Shown piece after piece: positions 1 through 5,736 of a stretch of DNA of 9,239 nucleotides. The stretch's first letter is position 1; every line of letters begins with the position of its first letter. The DNA is from Planctomycetota bacterium. Its GTDB lineage: Bacteria > Planctomycetota > Planctomycetia > Pirellulales > UBA7805. The notes below the pieces were generated by a model. The model worked only from the letters and a program-made list of their open reading frames with translations, was not told the origin of the DNA and ran no database searches. The position numbers and the translations under genes were made by a program. The DNA lies in contig JABABY010000072.1 in the NCBI GenBank assembly GCA_014237955.1, forward strand, positions 1 through 9,239. Direction: 5' to 3'.

Positions 1-1165
1 AACGATACGCTCCGATCGATACCAATTCCGCATACTCGCGATGGGTTGCCTGAAGGCTGCGAAACTTTGTGGCTGCTGCCTTCTGATCGTCTGCCATCAA
101 GGAGAACGAAAGGCGGCTTACGCTTTGTAAGATGTCGATTGCCGGATAATGACCTCGTGCGGCCAGATCCCGAGATAACCAGATATGTCCGTCCAAAAGT
201 CCTCGGAGCGCATCGCTGATTGGTTCCTGTGCGTCATCGCCCTCGACAAGGACATTATAGAAAGCGGTGATGTTCCCTTCCGGAGAGCGGCCGGCTCGTT
301 CGATAAGTTTTGGTAACAATGCAAACACACTAGGGGGACATCCTCTTGTGGTTGGTGGCTCGCCTGCAGCAATTCCAATTTCGCGTTGGGCAGTTGCGAT
401 TTTTGTAATCGAATCCATCAACAGGAGGACATTTTTTTTCTGATCCCGGAAATACTCTGCAATCGCGGTTGCTGTCGAGGCAGCGCGCAGACGAATGGGG
501 GCCGGTTGATCGCTCGTTGCGACAACAATCACGCTTTTTGCCAAGCCCGCTGTACCCAATTCACGCTGTACAAATTCGTTCACTTCCCGCCCGCGTTCGC
601 CAATGAGTGCAATGACATTGACATCGGCACTGCTATGGCGTGCCAGCATTCCCATGATGGTGCTCTTGCCCACTCCAGCCCCGGAAAAGATCCCCATACG
701 TTGCCCCTCTCCACAAGTGAGCAAGCCATCGATGGCACGGATTCCTGTAATAAAAGGCGCTTCGATGGTTGGTCTTGAAGTTGCAACAGGGGCGGCTCGA
801 TTTCGAGGGATCCGGTCGAATGCTGCCAGTGGTGGGCCGGCATCGATCGGAAATCCATCCGCATTGACGATGCGCCCTTGGAGTTGGGGACCGACTGCAA
901 GCCAGCCTTCGGAATATTTTAGACGTACGCGGTCTCCTCGCCGTATGCCCGTCATCGTATCGAGGGGAAAAAGGAGTGTGGCTTGATCGGTAAATCCAAT
1001 GACTTCAGCAGGCAGTGTGCCGCCAAGATAGCTGTCAATCTCGACCTGCGCACCGACGGGAACGGGAAAGTCTGCCACCTCTACCGTTACGCCAGTCGTT
1101 TGTAGAATGCGACCCTCGATACGGGTCGGAAGAATCCGAGCAATTTGGTCAATTAAAGTATTCAC
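1..1165 (-). CDS. fliI: Flagellar/type III export ATPase FliI, C-terminus cut by window edge
   Basis: Hexameric ATPase that, with FliH, delivers and unfolds substrates at the cytoplasmic face of the export gate. The 388 visible residues (families usually about 440) hold an N-terminal beta-barrel (about 18-90) and the F1-like ATPase core. Walker A is GAGVGKST at 162-169, the catalytic Glu is E190 in the GER motif, Walker B is LLLMD at 247-251, followed by the AQREIG and GEPPTTRG signatures, and the likely arginine finger is R351 (SVSR). The start is GTG at 1165, the first plausible start in this frame; no ATG, GTG or TTG precedes it for many codons and the barrel then begins at the usual distance. 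The ribosome site is weak. It lies 64 nt after fliH. Oddities: RGYPPSVF reads RGCPPSVF (C276), and the usual DSVTRFA motif reads DSITKIA. SctN of non-flagellar systems is the alternative name; fliH and FliG-like neighbours favour FliI. Confidence 0.93.
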   Translation of the reverse strand, partial: MNTLIDQIARILPTRIEGRILQTTGVTVEVADFPVPVGAQVEIDSYLGGTLPAEVIGFTDQATLLFPLDTMTGIRRGDRVRLKYSEGWLAVGPQLQGRIVNADGFPIDAGPPLAAFDRIPRNRAAPVATSRPTIEAPFITGIRAIDGLLTCGEGQRMGIFSGAGVGKSTIMGMLARHSSADVNVIALIGERGREVNEFVQRELGTAGLAKSVIVVATSDQPAPIRLRAASTATAIAEYFRDQKKNVLLLMDSITKIATAQREIGIAAGEPPTTRGCPPSVFALLPKLIERAGRSPEGNITAFYNVLVEGDDAQEPISDALRGLLDGHIWLSRDLAARGHYPAIDILQSVSRLSFSLMADDQKAAATKFRSLQATHREYAELVSIGAYR

Positions 1166-1229
1166 GTGCTGCTGTATGAGGAGGCTGAAGAAGGTCGTTG
1201 CATCGTGATCGATGGGCAGTGTGAGCAGG

Positions 1230-1850
1230 TTAAGGCTGAAAGTGTGCGTTCTCGAGTTCGGAGAAGATACGTTGGAGTTGGGATTCGACACTTTGATCGA
1301 CAAGGCCATGGTCCGTTTCGACACGGCACTCCCCGGGGCATAGTTTCTCGTCGGCAACGATGTCCACTGCGGCAAGAGGCGCTACCTGCTCTGCAATATG
1401 TTCGGCACTTGTCCCCAGGGATTGGCAATCCGCGGGGTGCAGGAAGATACGTAACCGACGACTTGTGGAAAAAAGCTCGAGGGCTTCACGAATCCATCGT
1501 TCTGAAATATCAGGTTCTTGCTCGATTTGACCACGAACGATACGTTGCGAAATTGCGATCGCGAGTTTCAGGATTTGCTGATGCGATTCAGCCTGCCACT
1601 GCTGTTGCAAATGGGAGATCTGCTCGATGGTCTTCTGGAGGAGATCGTATTCTTGTTTTAGTTTATCCTCGCAGTCGCAATCGGCTTCGCGGGACTGGTC
1701 TTTTAGAATATTTGGGACATTTTCCCAATGGCTCTTCGGTAGCGGTGCGTCTGGAATAGGCTGCTCTTGCCCCGATGAAATTTCATCGAAGTGAAAGACG
1801 CCAGGAACATTTTTGGACTTTGTCCGATTGTGTTTAATGAGGGTGGACAT
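1230..1850 (-). CDS. fliH: Flagellar assembly protein FliH (FliI regulator/stator)
   Basis: FliH dimers bind the FliI N-terminus, restrain its ATPase and dock it at the export gate and C-ring. The protein is 206 residues. The N-terminus (1-55) is polar and poorly conserved; residues about 58-95 are Gln/Glu-rich and helical, as expected for the coiled coil. The C-terminal domain is recognisable by LAIAISQRIVRGQI (96-109), RIFLHPAD (134-141), VDIVADEKLCPGECRVETD (162-180) and GLVDQSVESQL (182-192), equivalent to the family's GGCRVET..G.vDaSle pattern. An upstream in-frame start at 1910 would overlap the preceding gene by 52 nt. ATG at 1850 is preferred because AGGAA lies 5 nt upstream and it follows the fliF-fliG stop by 8 nt, implying translational coupling. 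The SctL name is possible if the system is non-flagellar. Confidence 0.88.
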   Translation of the reverse strand: MSTLIKHNRTKSKNVPGVFHFDEISSGQEQPIPDAPLPKSHWENVPNILKDQSREADCDCEDKLKQEYDLLQKTIEQISHLQQQWQAESHQQILKLAIAISQRIVRGQIEQEPDISERWIREALELFSTSRRLRIFLHPADCQSLGTSAEHIAEQVAPLAAVDIVADEKLCPGECRVETDHGLVDQSVESQLQRIFSELENAHFQP

Positions 1851-1858
1851 GTCGTTTC

Positions 1859-3763
1859 CTAGACAGATACGCCAGAGGGTGAGGATGAGTTCAGTTGGAT
1901 GCGTCCGCATTGGCAGAGACGTTCTGCCATTTTGACAACGGATGTGCGACTGGCAGTGATTTCAGAGGATTGTGCCGGTCCTATTTCATCCAGTGCTTTC
2001 TGGAGTCGGTCTGCTTCGTCCGGCTTCATATTGTTTGTGACGCGTTGTACAACTTGCCTGTCCAGACTCGAGAGGGTCAAAATGGCATCTCGCTGATCGA
2101 CGGCATTGAGTATTTTGCACAACGTTTTTCCATCAAGATAGATAAGGTCATCAAAACGCGTGGTTGGTTTTGAGGATTGTTTCTCTCGTGTTTTACGGGT
2201 GGATTGTTTTTTTGGTTTGATTTTCGGACAGCCAGTGAGCAGTTGATCGGCCAAGGCATTATTTTGACCTTTGAGGCCCTTGATGATGGAAGTCTGGGCA
2301 TCGGGAGAGACAAAATCAAGAAGATCACCAACGGCTTTAACGCCTGCACTTCGCTTCGAATTTTTGAGAATCTGAGCAGTAAGGCGTTTTTCAAGGCTCT
2401 GTTCTATTTCGTTCAGGACATCAGAGTTTAATTCATCAAGGTCGCTGAGGCGAGTTAGGACTTCGACTTGCAGGGGATCGGGAAGGCACGATAAAACTTC
2501 CGCAGCCTGTGAAGGCTCAAGATGTGAAAAGACGATGGCAATAATCTGAGCATTCTCACTGACTAGGAGTTGATGTAATGTTTCGGAGTCCACCGTGCAT
2601 AAAAAATCAAATGGGGGCAAATTATTTTCGTTAGCAACAAGATCCTTTAAGGGTGGATTTGCATGGACCACCTCTTCCGCAGTGAGTTCTGTTAATTCGA
2701 CTCCCGCAGTTTGGCGATGGGGAATCAGATGATCGATGTCCCGCTCCCCAGGCGCCACTAAATTGTGGTTAGGTTCTTCGAAGTTGCCATTGATGAAACT
2801 GTCGTTGGCAGTTGCATTTGCGAGTTCCTCTGCTAAATCAGTTTGGAAGGCGGCGGAGGATTGAGGTTTGGCCTGATCGGTCGCTTCGAGCAGGGCGGCC
2901 GGACTTCGTTTCAGGGACTTTTTCATTTCCGAGCGTTGCTGTTGCCAAATCGCAAGACACCCTACCAGCACGACACATCCCAAGAAGATCAATACCCAGG
3001 AAGAAACGTTAGAGTTTTCGCGTTTTGGCGGAGTTGTTCGCTTCGCCAACGGTACAGCGGTGAGCATTTTTTCAGGCCCGTTCTCAATGGTACCGGTGGT
3101 ATGGTTCGGTGAGGGATTTAAATCAACAATGTAGATCTTGTTTTTTTCGAGACCCGCAATTGAGGCAGCAAGAAACTCACATATAATTTGCGACTGTTTC
3201 GGATGGAGTTGTTTGTTGTTCGATGCCCGCACAGTGACGGAAGCGGTATAGATAGTCCTTGGCCGAAGTCCACTTGTTTTCTCCGCGTCATAATGGACGG
3301 TGGCTTCGTCAACGCCTGAAAAAGTGCTGATCAGGTTTCCCAATTGTCGTTCGCGTGCGTTTTTGATGCGATCTTCCCGTTGCTTCTTACTTTCAAATGG
3401 GTTGCTGGCCTTAATGGCATCCTCCATCACCTGGCCTGATTGGGATGGCAACAGGTCTGCCTTTTTCAGAACAGCCATGTAGCGGCTTTTTTGTGACTGA
3501 GGGACCGTAATCTGGTTTTGATTGATTGTGTATTCATCAAGTTCTGCCTCAGCGAACGCCATCTCGTAGGCCGCCAACTGGCTCTTAGGTACATTAGCGG
3601 TTGCCAAGAGCTGAACACGGTTTTCCTCGACCTGCGGATTCCAGAGGTAGACCAAAGCAACAACGCCGATGAGCATGAGAACGACGGTTGCTGCACGCAT
3701 GCCACGTGACATTGTTTGAAAACGACTTGCTATTTCGCGCTGGATTTGTTCGAACAATTCCAT
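1859..3763 (-). CDS. FliF-FliG fusion: shortened MS-ring protein joined to rotor/switch protein
   Basis: A 634-residue single frame carries two flagellar proteins. Residues 1-22 are cytoplasmic, 23-41 form TM1, and about 42-254 are extracytoplasmic with two ring-building domains: RBM1 about 48-105, and RBM2 about 130-215, ending in IAGLEKNKIYIVDL. TM2 is 255-273. A polar, acidic linker runs 274-383. FliG middle-domain sequence starts at FDFL (385) and runs to about 510, with SHLEPSQAAEVLSCLP at 413-428 and SAGVKAVGDLLDFV at 472-485. A basic spacer (about 513-535) precedes the FliG C-terminal domain (about 537-624; LIYLDGKTLCKILNAVDQRD, 540-559). Ordinary FliF is about 550 residues and FliG about 330, so both halves are trimmed: FliF lacks RBM3/collar and its tail, FliG lacks FliG_N. 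ATG at 3763 is chosen over ATG at 3787 because AAGGTG precedes it and the earlier start overlaps the upstream gene. No stop or frameshift separates the halves. No separate fliG is visible. Confidence 0.9.
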   Translation of the reverse strand: MELFEQIQREIASRFQTMSRGMRAATVVLMLIGVVALVYLWNPQVEENRVQLLATANVPKSQLAAYEMAFAEAELDEYTINQNQITVPQSQKSRYMAVLKKADLLPSQSGQVMEDAIKASNPFESKKQREDRIKNARERQLGNLISTFSGVDEATVHYDAEKTSGLRPRTIYTASVTVRASNNKQLHPKQSQIICEFLAASIAGLEKNKIYIVDLNPSPNHTTGTIENGPEKMLTAVPLAKRTTPPKRENSNVSSWVLIFLGCVVLVGCLAIWQQQRSEMKKSLKRSPAALLEATDQAKPQSSAAFQTDLAEELANATANDSFINGNFEEPNHNLVAPGERDIDHLIPHRQTAGVELTELTAEEVVHANPPLKDLVANENNLPPFDFLCTVDSETLHQLLVSENAQIIAIVFSHLEPSQAAEVLSCLPDPLQVEVLTRLSDLDELNSDVLNEIEQSLEKRLTAQILKNSKRSAGVKAVGDLLDFVSPDAQTSIIKGLKGQNNALADQLLTGCPKIKPKKQSTRKTREKQSSKPTTRFDDLIYLDGKTLCKILNAVDQRDAILTLSSLDRQVVQRVTNNMKPDEADRLQKALDEIGPAQSSEITASRTSVVKMAERLCQCGRIQLNSSSPSGVSV

Positions 3764-3776
3764 GGTCACCTTATTC

Positions 3777-4304
3777 TTAAGCTGCATGTCGGACGGCTAT
3801 CGATGACGGCAAGCAGATGGTGAAGGCAGCACCACCCTCCGGACAGTTTTGTACTTTGAGAGAGCCTCCATGTGTCGTTGCAAAATGCTGTGCATTTGCA
3901 ATGGCATTCCGCGAACTTTCGGATTCTGAAGAGGAGGTCGATTTGATCCAATGCTCTTTTTCTGTTGAAAGATATCCACTGCGGCTGTCGGCGATTTCAA
4001 ACTCGATACCATTCCGGTCGGCGTAGACGGTCAAGCTAAGCTCACCACCAGTCTCCATACTGCTGATTGCGTCACGACATACAGTTCGCAATGTCGAACA
4101 GAACATGGCACCGTCGATATCTGCTTCCACACTTTCTGGAACATCAACCGAGGTTTGGATGCCTTGAGAGGATATTTTCAGGTCAAATTCGTCGAGAACT
4201 TGAAGAATGGCCCGGCGTAGATTTGTTGTGCTTGTAGATTTGCGTTGGGCGTTGGTGATAAAGGGAAAAATCTGTTCTTTGAAACTGTTTGTGGGCCTGC
4301 GCAT
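3777..4304 (-). CDS. Short HATPase-like (GHKL-fold) protein with degenerate ATP site
   Basis: A 175-residue protein resembling only the C-terminal half of a sensor histidine kinase. The order is a helix (about 28-42), a pre-strand segment (47-56), an N-box-like helix (about 71-83), then GGELSLTVYADRNGIEFEIADSR (86-108), and a terminal HGGSLKVQNCPEGGAAFTICLP block (145-166). There is no phosphoacceptor His domain. Nucleotide signatures are poor: the N-box Asn is D78, the G1 box DxGxG reads DSRSG (106-110), and the G2 region (GxGLG) is replaced by a Ser/Glu-rich stretch (about 123-132). I infer a non-catalytic fold, perhaps a protein-binding or scaffold role. The ATG at 4304 is the first in frame; a TGA lies two codons upstream. 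AAGG lies 8 nt before the start. It precedes fliF-fliG by 13 nt, so it is probably cotranscribed. An anti-sigma or kinase-related regulator is another possibility. The specific function is unknown. Confidence 0.75.
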   Translation of the reverse strand: MRRPTNSFKEQIFPFITNAQRKSTSTTNLRRAILQVLDEFDLKISSQGIQTSVDVPESVEADIDGAMFCSTLRTVCRDAISSMETGGELSLTVYADRNGIEFEIADSRSGYLSTEKEHWIKSTSSSESESSRNAIANAQHFATTHGGSLKVQNCPEGGAAFTICLPSSIAVRHAA

Positions 4305-4437
4305 GGATCAACCTTGAAGCAAAGGGAAGGATGTGATGGTTTGGTTTTACAACTCGGAAGTTTTCAGCCAACGCAGAACACCCTGCTGGATGAAAATCCG
4401 AATGGCTCGGTCAACACGGGACAAATAAAGGTGGCGG

Positions 4438-4467
4438 AAACTACTCGAAAAGGGAGCGTGCTGTCAA
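4438..4467 (-). promoter_or_regulatory. Candidate sigma70-type promoter before the HATPase-fliFG-fliH-fliI genes
   Basis: On the minus strand a perfect TTGACA (4467-4462) is followed after 18 nt by TAGTTT (4443-4438), which matches the -10 consensus at only three of six positions. It lies in the 241-nt gap between the hydrolase gene and the HATPase-like gene, about 135 nt before the latter's start. If real, it would let the four distal genes be transcribed independently. The poor -10 keeps confidence low. Confidence 0.22.
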
Positions 4468-4545
4468 TCCGCATTCGCCTGTGCCAGCATTGATGGTGCT
4501 CGCTGGGTATCACGAGGCGATACTTGCTGGACTGAGCGATCCCAA

Positions 4546-5304
4546 TCAGCAAGTAACAACAGGAGCTTGTTGCGATTCTGAGATGGTTTCCATGATCCAG
4601 CGATCAATATCAGAGAGCATGAGATCGCTCAGAGAATCCCCCCCTGGATATTGGCGTAGTGTGACGGTAATGCCGGCGGTGTGAAGCAATCGCAAGTTTG
4701 CACAGACCATCGAGTCTGGATAATCCAGATTGTCACGTTCGACACTGAGGAGCAGTGAAAGTCGCCGTGCTTCGAGAAGATGTCGGAAAGGAGTGTTACC
4801 GGTCGGCAAAGCACCGCCTATCGATGCGACGCCACAGAAATAGTTGGGCATGCTCATCGCGACGCGAACGGCCATGGTTCCGCCACTACCGCTGCCCGCG
4901 AGAAAGATACGGCCAGGGTGGATATGGAAATGTTGGCGAGTATGTTCGATGGACTCGAGCACATTTTCAAGGGTTTGCTGGACATGTTTCTCTGCCTGAG
5001 GCCATGTCAAAGCATCCGTTCTGTCGCTCGCTTCTTCCGAGATCACCTCAGTTCCACGCGGTGCAACAGCAACATAGTTGCGCATGCTGATTCTCGGCAT
5101 CACATACCGCAGTTGGTTTTCATTCTGTCCCGATCCATGTAACCAAACCAGTAAGGGATAGGTGTAGTCCGGTTCGTAATGAAGTGGTGCAAAGACAGAG
5201 AGTCCAGTTGGGTCGGCCGAAACCGTTTCGATACTCTCAAGGAAATCACCACGGGTCGAAGATTGCTTGGTGTCCTGCAGCATATCGGACATGAGACGAT
5301 TCAT
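4546..5304 (-). CDS. Alpha/beta-hydrolase-fold protein, carboxylesterase/phospholipase-like, probably inactive
   Basis: A 252-residue protein matching the serine carboxylesterase/phospholipase group (Abhydrolase_2-like): strand and oxyanion segment PLLVWLHGSGQNENQL (50-65), VAVAPRG (78-84), strand plus elbow GRIFLAGSGSGGTMAV (131-146), GGALP (163-167), the acid-residue loop ERDNLDYP (189-196) and the final QYPGGDSLSDLML..DIDRWI (218-237). No signal peptide or membrane helix is visible, so it is probably cytosolic. The triad looks broken: where relatives have GFSQGG, this has GSGSGG, placing Gly139 at the nucleophile; where relatives have YPxGH, this has YPGGD, placing Asp223 at the catalytic His. 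Asp191 is kept. Ser140 could be nucleophile only with a one-residue shift. ATG at 5304 has AGGAG 11 nt upstream. It sits 241 nt ahead of the flagellar genes on the same strand. A scaffold or ligand-binding role is inference. Confidence 0.83.
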   Translation of the reverse strand: MNRLMSDMLQDTKQSSTRGDFLESIETVSADPTGLSVFAPLHYEPDYTYPLLVWLHGSGQNENQLRYVMPRISMRNYVAVAPRGTEVISEEASDRTDALTWPQAEKHVQQTLENVLESIEHTRQHFHIHPGRIFLAGSGSGGTMAVRVAMSMPNYFCGVASIGGALPTGNTPFRHLLEARRLSLLLSVERDNLDYPDSMVCANLRLLHTAGITVTLRQYPGGDSLSDLMLSDIDRWIMETISESQQAPVVTC

Positions 5305-5504
5305 AATGAAGAGATCTCCTAGAGGAGCGGGCGTAGATGTTTTCGCGCTCTTACCGTTGTACTTTTCTTTGCGATTGTGAATCCGTAAGCTGCCAAGTCA
5401 TCTCGTGACATGAAGCAAGTTTTTGCTTGCAGACCGGGGGGGCGAAGTTGGGTATCGGATCAAGCGGTTGGAAGGCTGTTTGTGAGAACACCTGCGGGTT
5501 TTAC

Positions 5505-5528
5505 ATTGCAGGTCATTGCCAATGCAAT
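5505..5528. repeat. Inverted repeat ATTGCA-N12-TGCAAT (operator-like)
   Basis: Perfect 6-bp arms at 5505-5510 and 5523-5528 flank 12 nt that contain another CATTGC. The pentamer ATTGC thus occurs twice directly and once inverted in 24 bp. It lies about 200 nt ahead of the hydrolase start. It resembles a regulator site, but chance is not excluded. Confidence 0.35.
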
Positions 5529-5630
5529 CCGGATTCTTTCTCGCCCGCATCGGATCACTTGCATAGCTATCACAAAGTCGTTTTTCAGAGGCCAAGGTTC
5601 AGGGAGGGCGACACTACTGTACGAGGACGA

Positions 5631-5660
5631 TTTGCGGATTCTCTTGGCGATGTCCGCAAA
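5631..5660. repeat. Inverted repeat TTTGCGGA-N14-TCCGCAAA
   Basis: Perfect 8-bp arms at 5631-5638 and 5653-5660 surround a 14-nt loop. Neither strand has a T-tract after it, so it is not a standard intrinsic terminator. It could be an operator for a dimeric regulator, or a stem in the mdh 3' region (77 nt past the stop) or in the leader of the downstream gene. Confidence 0.5.
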
Positions 5661-5736
5661 GAATTAGAAATGGAAAAAATTTCCACAATAAGTACGGAAC
5701 GGGTCTTTTTTACGGACTCTTTCGGCAGGTGCGTTT

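Larger units (their letters stand above)
5305..5736. other. 432-nt intergenic gap between mdh and the hydrolase gene, with two inverted repeats
   Basis: No convincing gene on either strand. Open frames of 60-85 codons exist but show no recognisable protein and no ribosome site. The stretch holds an 8-bp-arm inverted repeat (5631-5660), a 6-bp-arm repeat around ATTGC motifs (5505-5528), a small AAGCAA/TTGCTT hairpin (5413-5428) and a TGGAAA-AAA-TTTCCA element (about 5670-5684). It must carry the 5' region of the hydrolase gene and the 3' end signal of mdh, but I find no clear sigma70 or sigma28 promoter and no hairpin with a good T-tract. Confidence 0.6.

Noticed and set aside
1166..1759. 197-codon plus-strand open frame opposite fliH
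   Set aside because: It lies antisense to fliH, whose conserved C-terminal domain is clear, and its own translation is Arg-rich with no family resemblance.
1851..1910. Upstream start for fliH at 1910
   Set aside because: It would add 20 residues overlapping the end of fliF-fliG; the ATG at 1850 has a properly spaced AGGAA and follows the upstream stop directly.
4478..4493. TGGCAC...ATGC on the minus strand, resembling a sigma54 -24/-12 promoter ahead of the flagellar genes
   Set aside because: The interval between the GG and GC elements is 11 nt rather than the strict 10, and the -12 half is poor.
5413..5428. AAGCAA-loop-TTGCTT hairpin as a terminator
   Set aside because: The stem is only 6 bp and AT-rich, with no T-tract following on either strand.
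5450..5461. CCGATA on the minus strand upstream of the hydrolase gene, resembling the -10 of a flagellar sigma28 promoter
   Set aside because: No TAAA-type -35 is found at the required distance.
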